A stretch of 6,105 nt of DNA from Opitutus sp. GAS368 (GCA_945862035.1 CAMAXB010000189.1:1-6105), one strand, 5' to 3'. Positions 1 to 5,495 are shown, counted from the stretch's first letter. Notes: generated from the sequence alone by a model not told the origin. Numbers and translations are program-made.

Positions 1-167
1 CCGCGCAAACCACGGCGGCCACCGCCGCCTTGGCTCGTCAACAGGGCCTAACAGCCTACGACGCCGCCTACCTCGAACTCGCCGTAAGGCGTGGCGCCGC
101 GTTGGCCACCCAAGACAAGGAACTGCTGCGCGCCGCCGAAGCCTGCGGCATCGAGCGAATCGCCTGA
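1..167 (+). CDS. vapC: PIN-domain toxin, VapC-like (C-terminal part only)
   Basis: The gene enters from the left edge. The reading frame has full codons from base 3 and ends at TGA 165-167, giving 54 visible residues. The segment TAYDAAYLELAVRRG followed by ALATQDKELLRAA is the usual end of a VapC-type PIN domain. The Asp in TAYDAAY and the Asp in ATQDKEL fit the C-terminal acidic residues of the metal-binding site. Members of this family are Mg-dependent ribonucleases, usually the toxin of a type II toxin-antitoxin pair, with the antitoxin gene just upstream (here outside the window). The N-terminal half with the first acidic residues is not visible, so neither intactness nor the presence of an antitoxin can be judged. 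Other PIN proteins share this C-terminal pattern, so the VapC label is likely but not certain. Confidence 0.7.
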   Translation, partial: AQTTAATAALARQQGLTAYDAAYLELAVRRGAALATQDKELLRAAEACGIERIA

Positions 168-203
168 GCGATCCGGATCGCGCGGCCTGCGGGCGGCGGC
201 CGC
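168..203. repeat. Perfect 14-bp palindrome and GC-rich stem after the PIN gene
   Basis: GCGATCCGGATCGC at 168-181 is a perfect palindrome that starts at the first base after the toxin stop codon. It is followed by a second small inverted repeat, GCGGCC at 182-187 against GGCCGC at 198-203. Together they could form two short RNA hairpins at the 3' end of the toxin transcript, but no T-tract follows, so a standard intrinsic terminator is not supported. The rest of the gap up to the rpsR promoter region shows nothing else I can name. Confidence 0.4.
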
Positions 204-278
204 TCTACGGGAAGGCCAAAGGTATCTTCATCACGGACAATGAGATAAATTCGTGGGTCCGAGCGACTATTTTGCCGG

Positions 279-308
279 TTGACAACCTGGGCGCCGCGAC
301 GGCTTACT
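279..308 (+). promoter_or_regulatory. Candidate sigma-70-type promoter for rpsR
   Basis: TTGACA at 279-284 is a perfect -35 hexamer. A weak -10-like hexamer, CTTACT at 303-308, follows after 18 bp and matches TATAAT at only three of six positions. This would place transcription start about 10 nt before the rpsR ATG at 325, giving a very short leader. The perfect -35 and its position support the call, but the poor -10 makes it tentative. Confidence 0.35.
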
Positions 309-324
309 CACCACCCTTTTCAAA

Positions 325-525
325 ATGAGCACCACCGAGACCACCACCACCGAGCGCAGCCTGACCCCCGCGGAAATTCCGTTCACGACCCCGCAGGTGA
401 TGGTCCGCTACGTCACCGACACCGGCAAGATCCTCCCCCGCAAGTACACCGGCCTGTGCGCGAAGCACCAGCGCCGCGTGACCAAGACGCTCAAGCGTTC
501 GCGGAACATGCTGCTCGCCCAATAA
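325..525 (+). CDS. rpsR: 30S ribosomal protein bS18
   Basis: The 66-residue product is bS18, which binds bS6 and 16S rRNA on the platform of the small subunit. Residues 34-50 (GKILPRKYTGLCAKHQR) match the family core of GKI-PR--TG-CAKHQR, and the basic tail at 51-66 (KTLKRSRNMLLAQ) matches the C-terminal helix. The first 15 residues are a Thr/Glu-rich extension replacing the usual N-terminus. The protein is slightly shorter than the E. coli form (75 aa). It has a single Cys (C45), so it is not a zinc-ribbon-like variant. In many bacteria rpsR lies in an rpsF-ssb-rpsR-rplI cluster, but here it stands alone between a toxin gene and sua5, with its own candidate promoter and terminator. The start ATG is preceded by CCTTTTCAAA, with no Shine-Dalgarno sequence. 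Confidence 0.93.
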   Translation: MSTTETTTTERSLTPAEIPFTTPQVMVRYVTDTGKILPRKYTGLCAKHQRRVTKTLKRSRNMLLAQ

Positions 526-553
526 GGGCCGGCCGCAAACTCTCCCTTCCAAG

Positions 554-578
554 GCCGGAGCCCTGCTCCGGCTTTTTT
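554..578 (+). terminator. Intrinsic terminator of rpsR
   Basis: GCCGGAGC (554-561), a three-base loop CCT (562-564) and GCTCCGGC (565-572) form a perfect 8-bp GC-rich hairpin followed at once by six T residues (573-578). It lies 28 bp past the rpsR stop codon. This is a textbook rho-independent terminator for rightward transcription. The next gene's ATG (587) lies only 8 nt past the T-tract. Confidence 0.9.
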
Positions 579-586
579 GTGCCCCC

Positions 587-1588
587 ATGGCAACCGTCAC
601 CACCCGAGTCCTCCGCGGCACGCCGCGCAACCTGAACCGCCTCGCCGCCGCCCTGCGTCGGGGCGAGCTGGTCGCGGTGCCGACCGAAACGGTCTACGGG
701 CTCGCCGGCGACGCCCTCAACCCGGATGCCGCCGACGCCATCTTCGCCGCCAAGGGCCGCCCGGCCAACGATCCGCTCATCGTCCACCTCCACGACCGCC
801 GCCAGCTGGCTTCGCTCGCCGTCGTGAACGAGTCCGCCCTGAAACTGGCCCGCGCCTTCTGGCCGGGCCCCCTCACCCTCGTGCTGCCCAAGCTGCCTGC
901 AGTCCCGGATCGCGTGACTTCCGGACACGCCAGCGTCGCCGTGCGCGTCCCGAGCCACCCGCTTTTCCGAAAACTCCTGCGCCTCTGTGGACGTCCACTC
1001 GCCGCGCCGAGCGCCAATCTCTTCGGCTATCTTAGCCCCACCACCGCGGAGCACGTTCGCGCCGGCCTGGGCGGACGCATCCGCTCCATCCTCGACGGAG
1101 GCCCGTGCGCCTTCGGACTGGAGTCGACCATCGTCGATCTCCGCGACGAAGCCCGCCCCGCCCTGCTACGTCCGGGCGCGCTCGCGCGCGAGGCCATCGA
1201 GGCCGTCCTCAGTCGCAAGCTGCGCGTCCCCGCCCAGCCCGCCGGTGGCGATCGCGCCCAGGTCGTCGCGCCCGGTCAACTGACGCGCCATTACAGCCCG
1301 CGGACTCCGCTCGTGCTGCACGCCAGCCTGCCCGCGGCCGCGGTCGTCGCCCGCCACTCGCAGGAGGTCTTCGTTTTCCTCGCCCGTCCGCCCACGCCGC
1401 ACCCGGCGAATGTCCGTTGGCTCGATGAGCGCGGTGATCTGCGCGGGGTCGCCCGCCGGCTCTTCGCGGAGTTGCGCGCGCTCGATGACGGCGCATGGAA
1501 AAAGATCCACGTCGAACTCGCCCGCGGCGACGACGGCTGGGGCCCCGCGATCAACGACCGCCTGCACCGCGCTGCAGCGAAGCGATAG
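587..1588 (+). CDS. sua5: L-threonylcarbamoyladenylate synthase, Sua5 type
   Basis: The 333-residue protein makes threonylcarbamoyl-AMP from threonine, bicarbonate and ATP, the first step of the t6A modification at position 37 of ANN-decoding tRNAs. The TsaD/TsaB/TsaE proteins then transfer the group to tRNA. The YrdC domain covers about residues 14-205. It has VPTETVYGLAGDA at 31-43, the KGRP substrate loop at 56-59 followed by PLIVH, SVAVRVP at 116-122, PSAN at 141-144 and ESTIVD at 179-184. The linker PGQLTRHYSP at 229-238 and a degenerate C-terminal Sua5 domain (about 240-333) mark the long Sua5 form rather than the short TsaC/YrdC form. The length fits. ATG 587 places the domain normally and no better start lies inside. 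The start has no Shine-Dalgarno sequence and sits just behind the rpsR terminator, so transcription must come from read-through or from a promoter overlapping rpsR. I see no obvious one. Confidence 0.93.
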   Translation: MATVTTRVLRGTPRNLNRLAAALRRGELVAVPTETVYGLAGDALNPDAADAIFAAKGRPANDPLIVHLHDRRQLASLAVVNESALKLARAFWPGPLTLVLPKLPAVPDRVTSGHASVAVRVPSHPLFRKLLRLCGRPLAAPSANLFGYLSPTTAEHVRAGLGGRIRSILDGGPCAFGLESTIVDLRDEARPALLRPGALAREAIEAVLSRKLRVPAQPAGGDRAQVVAPGQLTRHYSPRTPLVLHASLPAAAVVARHSQEVFVFLARPPTPHPANVRWLDERGDLRGVARRLFAELRALDDGAWKKIHVELARGDDGWGPAINDRLHRAAAKR

Positions 1589-1597
1589 GATCTAGCT

Positions 1598-1776
1598 CAC
1601 CACGAACTCACACGAGTAGGTTCGAACCATCGATCCGCAGACCAGTTAACCACAGATGGTCACAGATTCGAGCCTCTCGGAGAGGTTTTATCTGTGTGGA
1701 TCCGTGTCCATCTGTGGTTAAAATTCAGTCGGTTAGAATGGATCGGATTCGTATGAATTCGCACCCATTCGCGGTC
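1598..1776. repeat. Nested inverted repeat made of ten 10-bp units
   Basis: The core is a perfect 14-bp inverted repeat, TTAACCACAGATGG (1646-1659) and CCATCTGTGGTTAA (1708-1721). Inside it, CACAGAT (1661-1667) pairs with ATCTGTG (1690-1696), and CCTCT (1673-1677) with AGAGG (1681-1685) around a CGG loop. Each arm consists of head-to-tail 10-bp units. The right inner arm has units starting at 1690, 1700 and 1710. The left inner arm has two on the other strand (1667-1658 and 1657-1648). A more diverged pair flanks these: units starting at 1747, 1757 and 1767 on the right, and 1617-1608 and 1607-1598 on the left, other strand. All ten units fit RYYYGYR over their first seven bases. The element contains no convincing ORF. 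Related sequences seem familiar from Verrucomicrobiota intergenic regions, but I could not verify this. A role as a mobile repeat, a transcript-end hairpin or a protein-binding array is inference. Confidence 0.8.
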
Positions 1777-1801
1777 AGATCACTGCCGCCGAGGGGTAAC
1801 G

Positions 1802-1852
1802 ATCCGACGTTTTCCTGCGGAAAATGCGGAAGGACGCGGAAACGGATTTTTT
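1802..1852 (+). terminator. Possible terminator for sua5 (bulged hairpin plus T-tract)
   Basis: ATCCG (1802-1806) and TTTCC (1811-1815), separated by a 4-nt bulge, can pair with GGAAACGGAT (1838-1847). This 10-bp stem is followed by a run of T at 1847-1852. The loop is long (22 nt) and overlaps the left outer arm of the second repeat element, so competing folds are likely. It is the only T-tract-backed hairpin I see downstream of sua5, but it lies over 210 bp past the stop codon. Confidence 0.3.
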
Positions 1853-1970
1853 GAACAGGAGGGAACAGAGACGATCCGGAGCTCTGATTTAGCTTAGCTC
1901 TCCGTTCTCTCTGTTACCTCCCGTAAGAACCGTTCACGGATCGATTCCGCGGCCTTCCGCGTATTCCGCG
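1816..1970. repeat. Second nested inverted repeat with GCGGAA and GAACAG units
   Basis: The outer arms are 1816-1841 and 1945-1970, complementary at 22 of 26 positions. Each arm has three GCGGAA (or TTCCGC) cores, beginning at 1817, 1826 and 1836 on the left and at 1945, 1955 and 1964 on the right. The 9- and 10-bp spacings are mirrored between the arms. The inner arms are 1858-1871 and 1908-1921, complementary at 13 of 14 positions, with GAACAG repeated at 1853 and 1863. A short GAGCT/AGCTC pair (1879-1883 and 1896-1900) closes the centre. The right edge is only 10 bp from the hisC stop codon, so hisC transcripts would carry this structure at their 3' end. Its sequence differs from the element at 1598-1776 but its design is the same. 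Function is unknown; termination or mRNA 3'-end protection for both convergent genes is plausible. Confidence 0.75.
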
Positions 1971-1980
1971 GGCCCTCCTC

Positions 1981-3075
1981 CTATTTCCCCAGTACCGCAG
2001 CCAGATCCGCGAGGAGCCGGTCGTTTTGCTCGGGCTTGCCGACCGTGACGCGGATCCACTCGGGCAGGCCGTAGGGCTTCACCGGGCGCACGATCATGCC
2101 GCGCTTCTGCAGCTCCGCAAAGACGCGGCTGCCGTCGCCCACTTTTACGAGGAGGAAGTTCGCCTCGCTTGAAACCGACTCGAGCCCGAGGCGCTGGAAG
2201 CCGGCGATGAGCTGCTTCAGGCCGGCGCGATTGGCCACGATGCACTTCTCAACAAAGGCATGGTCGTCGAGCGCCGCGAGCGCCGCCGCCTGGCCGATCG
2301 CGTTCACATTGAAGGGCTGACGCACGCGGTTCAGCAGCGCCGCAAGCTCGGGGCTGGCGTAGCCATAGCCCACGCGCAGCGCGGCGAGGCCGAAGATCTT
2401 GGAGAACGTCCGCAGGCAGATAATCTTCCGCCCGGCGGCGATCAGCGGACGCAGGTCCGGCGCCGAGTCCATGTATTCCGCATAGGCCTCGTCGAAAACG
2501 AGGACCACGTGCTCCGGCAGGCCCTGCGCAAAGGCAAGCAGCTCGGCCGAGCCATTGCTGGCGCCGGTCGGATTGTTCGGGCTCGCCACAAAGACCAGCT
2601 TGGTCCGCGGGGTGATCGCGGCCGCCATCGCCCGAAGATCGTGGCGCCAGGCCGTGACCGGCACCTCGATCGGGCGCGCGCCGAAGAGGAGAGTGACGAG
2701 CTTGTAAACCACGAAGGCCGGGCTGCCCATGACCACCTCGTCGCCCGGGCGCAGGAACACATGGCCGAGCAGCTCAAGGATCTCGTTGGAGCCGTTGCCA
2801 ACGACGAATTGGTTGGGCGCGAGGGCGTGACGGGCCGCGAGCTGATTGCGCAGCGCGAAGCAGCCACCGTCGGGATAGAGCTCCCCCTGGAGCAGAGCCT
2901 TGTTCGCGGCGGCGACGGCGAGCGGCGACGGGCCGAAGGGGTTCTCATTCGAGGCGAGTTTTGTGATGCCGGAGGGATCGAGCCCGAGCTCGCGCGCGAC
3001 TTCCTCGATCGGCTTGCCCGGTTCGTAGACCGGCTGCGTGAGGACCGTGGGGTTGACCAAAGATTCCAGCGTCAT
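1981..3075 (-). CDS. hisC: Histidinol-phosphate aminotransferase
   Basis: The 364-residue protein is a PLP-dependent fold-type I aminotransferase. It converts imidazole acetol phosphate and glutamate to histidinol phosphate and 2-oxoglutarate in histidine synthesis. Visible motifs, numbered from the chosen Met, are SNEN at 42-45, YPDGG at 67-71, GNGSNEI at 93-99, SPNNPTG at 165-171 and DEAYAEY at 195-201. The PLP lysine lies in TFSKIFGLAALRVGYG (K226, with R234), and the substrate-carboxylate arginine in WIRVTVG (R342). The length is normal for HisC. The frame stays open to a TTG at 3111, but ATG 3075 begins right before the conserved LVNPTVLTQPVYEPGKPI segment and is preferred. No Shine-Dalgarno sequence precedes it (GTGCCGTCCTC). 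No other his gene is visible. Some HisC-like enzymes also act on phenylalanine or tyrosine precursors, so exact substrate range is not proven. Confidence 0.9.
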   Translation of the reverse strand: MTLESLVNPTVLTQPVYEPGKPIEEVARELGLDPSGITKLASNENPFGPSPLAVAAANKALLQGELYPDGGCFALRNQLAARHALAPNQFVVGNGSNEILELLGHVFLRPGDEVVMGSPAFVVYKLVTLLFGARPIEVPVTAWRHDLRAMAAAITPRTKLVFVASPNNPTGASNGSAELLAFAQGLPEHVVLVFDEAYAEYMDSAPDLRPLIAAGRKIICLRTFSKIFGLAALRVGYGYASPELAALLNRVRQPFNVNAIGQAAALAALDDHAFVEKCIVANRAGLKQLIAGFQRLGLESVSSEANFLLVKVGDGSRVFAELQKRGMIVRPVKPYGLPEWIRVTVGKPEQNDRLLADLAAVLGK

Positions 3076-3152
3076 GAGGACGGCACTGAACACGAATCGA
3101 CTCCCCGGCAAAAGCCTTTATTCCGCCGGACCCTCTGGTGCCCCTGTGACGA

Positions 3153-3183
3153 CCATCGTGTAACCTATTGGGTTACACGATGG
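3153..3183. repeat. Perfect 13-bp inverted repeat between the HAD gene and hisC
   Basis: CCATCGTGTAACC (3153-3165), the loop TATTG (3166-3170) and GGTTACACGATGG (3171-3183) form a perfect 13-bp stem. It lies 45 bp past the stop of the HAD gene and 77 bp before the hisC start, both read on the minus strand. No T-tract follows on either strand, so it is not a classic intrinsic terminator. It could be a dimeric regulator's operator for hisC, a processing or stability hairpin for the HAD mRNA, or a rho-independent pause site. The sequence alone does not decide among these. The remainder of the 153-bp gap shows no clear promoter. Confidence 0.75.
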
Positions 3184-3228
3184 CCGCGGTCCGGAGGAGT
3201 GAGGTGGCGCGGCGCGCGACGGGGTGCG

Positions 3229-3825
3229 TCAGCGGCGGCTGGGGACGTGGACAACCTGCATGCCGGCGGCACGGGCGGCGACGATGCCGGGCTCGGCGTC
3301 CTCGAAAACCAGGCAGTGCTCCGGCCGCACGCCCATGCGCTCGGCCGCGAGGAGGAACATGTCGGGCTGCGGCTTGCCGCGACCCGGCGCGACATCCGCC
3401 GGCGTGATCACGATCTCGAAGAGTTCGCTCAGGCCAGAGGCCCGCAGGGACGGTAGCGCGACCTCGCGCATGCCACCGGTGGCGATCGCGCGCGGGTGCG
3501 TCGCCGCGATCCGGCGCGCAAAGGCGGCGGTCGCCTCGATCACCTTCACGCCCGCGACGAGCTCAAGGTAGAGCTTCTCCTTGTCCTGCGAGACCTGCTC
3601 GGGATCGATCGTGAGCCGGTAGCGCTCGGCAAAGTGTTCGGCCACACGCGTGGTCGGGACGCCGCCGAGCGCATAGAAATAGTCCTCATCGAGGGTGCCG
3701 GGCATGCCATGCAGGCGCATGGCGGCGTCCCACGCCCGGTAATGAACGGGCATCGAGTCGACGAGCGTGCCGTCGAGGTCGAAGACGTAACCTGCAAAAT
3801 CACCGGGCGGAATTTCCAGCTGCAT
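3229..3825 (-). CDS. HAD-superfamily phosphatase, YqaB/beta-phosphoglucomutase-like
   Basis: The 198-residue protein is a complete HAD hydrolase with a small helical cap. Motif I is FDLDGTLVDS, with nucleophile D16 and general acid/base D18. Motif II is ATGG (T116). Motif III is the lysine in GRGKPQPD (K151). Motif IV is VFEDAEPG (E175, D176). The PVHYRAWDAAM segment after motif I and the stretch FLLAAERMGVRPEHCLVFEDAEPGI closely recall E. coli YqaB, a fructose-1-phosphate phosphatase, and the beta-phosphoglucomutase subfamily. The likely role is therefore dephosphorylating a small cytosolic sugar phosphate, but the substrate is not shown. ATG 3825 gives the usual short N-terminus; a GTG at 3843 would add six residues. 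Neither has a Shine-Dalgarno sequence. The gene lies 74 bp downstream of acr3 on the same strand with no clear terminator between, so read-through from the arsenic operon is possible. Confidence 0.85.
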   Translation of the reverse strand: MQLEIPPGDFAGYVFDLDGTLVDSMPVHYRAWDAAMRLHGMPGTLDEDYFYALGGVPTTRVAEHFAERYRLTIDPEQVSQDKEKLYLELVAGVKVIEATAAFARRIAATHPRAIATGGMREVALPSLRASGLSELFEIVITPADVAPGRGKPQPDMFLLAAERMGVRPEHCLVFEDAEPGIVAARAAGMQVVHVPSRR

Positions 3826-3899
3826 AGAAGAAGCGCACGACACCGCGCCGCGGCCGGGCTGGCAACCGTCGAATTCGCGGCAAAGCCCGTCCGCCGGGT

Positions 3900-4991
3900 T
3901 CAGTGGCTTCCGCGGGCGGAAAACCAGTGCCGCGTGCGGTTGGCAAATCGGACCAGCGCCAGCATCACCGGAACTTCGACGAGAACGCCCACCACCGTGG
4001 CGAGAACGACGGGCGACGCCGCACCGAAGAGCGTGATGGCCACCGCGACCGATAACTCAAAGAAATTGGAGGCACCAATCATCCCGGCAGGAGCCGCCAC
4101 CTCGTGCGAAAGCCGGAGCTTCTTCGCGACTCCGTACGTGAGAAAGAAGATCAGCACCGTCTGCAGGATGAGCGGAACCGCAATCAGCAGGATGTGAACG
4201 GGGTTCCCAAGGATGACCTCGCCTTGAAAGGAAAAAATCAGGACGAGCGTCAGCAGTAGCCCGATGATCGTGGCCTGATTAAAGCGCGGGATGAACGCGT
4301 GATTGAAGTAGTCGAGGCCGCGCCGCTTGACCACAGCGCGCCGCGTGAGGATGCCGCCAACTAGGGGAACCACGACGAAGAGGACGACCGAAAGCAGCAG
4401 GGTGTTCCACGGAATGGAGACCCCGCTCACGCCGAGCAGAAGAACCACGATCGGGGTGAAGGCGACGAGGATGATCAAGTCGTTGGTCGCCACCTGCACG
4501 ACGGTGTAGGCCGGGTTGCCCCGCGAGAGATGGCTCCAGACGAACACCATGGCGGTGCAGGGCGCCGCTCCGAGCAGGATGGCGCCCGCGAGGTAGTCGC
4601 GCGCCAGCGCCGGCGGAATCAGGGACTTGAAGACCACGAAGAAAAACACCCAGGCAATCCCGGCCATCGTGAACGGCTTGATCAGCCAGTTCACCACCCA
4701 GGTGATGTAGAGCCCCTGGGGATCACGGCCCACGTTCCGGATGCTGGCGAAGTCCACCTTCATCATCATCGGGTAGATCATCAGCCAGATCAGGCCGGCG
4801 ATCGGGATAGAGACATTGGCGTACTCGAAACGGCTGAGAAACTCCGGCACGGCCGGCGCGAACTTGCCCAAGAGGACACCCCCGACCATGCACAGGCCCA
4901 CCCACAGCGTAAGGTTCCGCTCAAAGAAGGTGATTCCCCCTTCCGCCGGCTCCTGGCGAGGGGACAGGACCTCTTTGCCCGGAATACTCAT
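3900..4991 (-). CDS. acr3: Acr3-family arsenite efflux permease
   Basis: The 363-residue inner-membrane protein exports arsenite, driven by the membrane potential or proton gradient. About ten hydrophobic segments run from residue 28 to 348, after a polar N-terminal tail of about 23 residues. Family signatures are clear: GLIWLMIYPMMMKVDF at 66-81, GAAPCTAMVFVWSHLSRG at 141-158 with the conserved Cys145, ATNDLIILVAF at 168-178, and GASNFFELSVAVAI at 306-319 with the conserved acidic residue E312. Counterparts of this Cys and Glu are reported as essential in characterised Acr3 proteins. Length and topology are normal. Its ATG overlaps the arsC stop codon in an ATGA junction (4988-4991), so it is translationally coupled to ArsC. 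That couples arsenite production to its export. It is the last obvious arsenic gene of the operon in this window. Confidence 0.95.
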   Translation of the reverse strand: MSIPGKEVLSPRQEPAEGGITFFERNLTLWVGLCMVGGVLLGKFAPAVPEFLSRFEYANVSIPIAGLIWLMIYPMMMKVDFASIRNVGRDPQGLYITWVVNWLIKPFTMAGIAWVFFFVVFKSLIPPALARDYLAGAILLGAAPCTAMVFVWSHLSRGNPAYTVVQVATNDLIILVAFTPIVVLLLGVSGVSIPWNTLLLSVVLFVVVPLVGGILTRRAVVKRRGLDYFNHAFIPRFNQATIIGLLLTLVLIFSFQGEVILGNPVHILLIAVPLILQTVLIFFLTYGVAKKLRLSHEVAAPAGMIGASNFFELSVAVAITLFGAASPVVLATVVGVLVEVPVMLALVRFANRTRHWFSARGSH

Positions 4992-5476
4992 AACCGGTGG
5001 TGATCCCCGATCGCCTGCACCGCAAGCGTATCAAACAGCTTATCTGCCGGAAACGCGCACAACAGATCGCACCGGGCCGCGAGCTGCGACGCCACGGCCA
5101 CGAAGGCGAGCCAGCGCTCATCGTCGCCGCCTGCCACGTGGCCGGGATCCGGTGAGCTCCAATGGGCGAGGATCGGCTGACCCGGCCACACCGGGCAGGT
5201 CTCCCGGGCGTGATCGCAGACCGTGATGACAAAGTGAAATGCCCGCCCCTTGAACTCGTCCCACGACTTGGACCGTGCATCGCGGGCGTCGAGGCCGTAG
5301 CGCTCCTGCAGCACCTGAATCGCCAGCGGGTGAATGCGTCCGGTCGGCTTGGCGCCGGCGCTGACCACGTTGAAACGACCGCGCCCCTTGGCCCGGAGGA
5401 TGTATTCAGCCAGCACCGAACGGGCCGAGTTGCCCGTGCAAAGGACGAGGACGTCGTAGGGAGGAGCAGGAATCAT
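4988..5476 (-). CDS. arsC: Arsenate reductase, thioredoxin-coupled (low-molecular-weight phosphatase fold)
   Basis: The 162-residue cytosolic enzyme reduces arsenate to arsenite. The phosphatase-type loop CTGNSARS near the N-terminus gives the CX5R anion-binding site (C13, R19). The redox pair lies in VCDHARETCPVWPG (C87 and C94), followed by LAHWSSPDP. This is the layout of the S. aureus/B. subtilis ArsC family, in which three cysteines relay electrons and thioredoxin re-reduces the enzyme. It is not the glutaredoxin-type E. coli ArsC. The frame stays open to an ATG at 5545, but that would start inside arsJ and add 23 low-complexity residues; ATG 5476 places YDVLVLCTGNSARS at the usual distance. 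The gene starts 19 bp after the arsJ stop codon, with no Shine-Dalgarno sequence in the pyrimidine-rich gap, and overlaps acr3 by four bases. Confidence 0.94.
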   Translation of the reverse strand: MIPAPPYDVLVLCTGNSARSVLAEYILRAKGRGRFNVVSAGAKPTGRIHPLAIQVLQERYGLDARDARSKSWDEFKGRAFHFVITVCDHARETCPVWPGQPILAHWSSPDPGHVAGGDDERWLAFVAVASQLAARCDLLCAFPADKLFDTLAVQAIGDHHRL

Positions 5477-5495
5477 GGCGGGGTTGGGAGGAAAT

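Noticed and set aside
491..1054. 187-residue minus-strand open frame opposite sua5
   Set aside because: It covers the conserved YrdC domain in antisense and crosses the rpsR terminator. It is a shadow frame of a GC-rich gene.
1619..1635. tRNA T-arm (GGTTCGAACC followed by CGATCC and a nearby ACCA)
   Set aside because: The bases flanking the T-loop-like heptamer do not form a 5-bp stem and there is no acceptor, D or anticodon arm upstream. It is a chance palindrome.
1598..1776. CRISPR-like array
   Set aside because: The repeated units are only 10 bp, lie head to tail without spacers and occur on both strands. No cas genes are present.
1495..1854. 119-residue plus-strand frame running into the repeat region
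   Set aside because: Its first part overlaps sua5 out of frame and the rest translates the inverted repeats. No protein-like pattern is visible.
3153..3183. BirA-type biotin operator, suggested by the GTAACC/GGTTAC half-sites
   Set aside because: Known BirA sites have half-sites separated by about 14-16 bp, while here the separation is 5. No biotin gene is nearby.
2260..3456. 398-residue plus-strand open frame opposite hisC and the HAD gene
   Set aside because: It is antisense to two clearly conserved genes, has Arg/Gly/Ala-rich GC-driven composition and no recognisable domain.
3229..3825. Histidinol-phosphate phosphatase, suggested by the neighbouring hisC
   Set aside because: The cap and motifs match the YqaB/beta-phosphoglucomutase group, not the HisB-N type HAD phosphatase, and the gene is not tightly linked to hisC.
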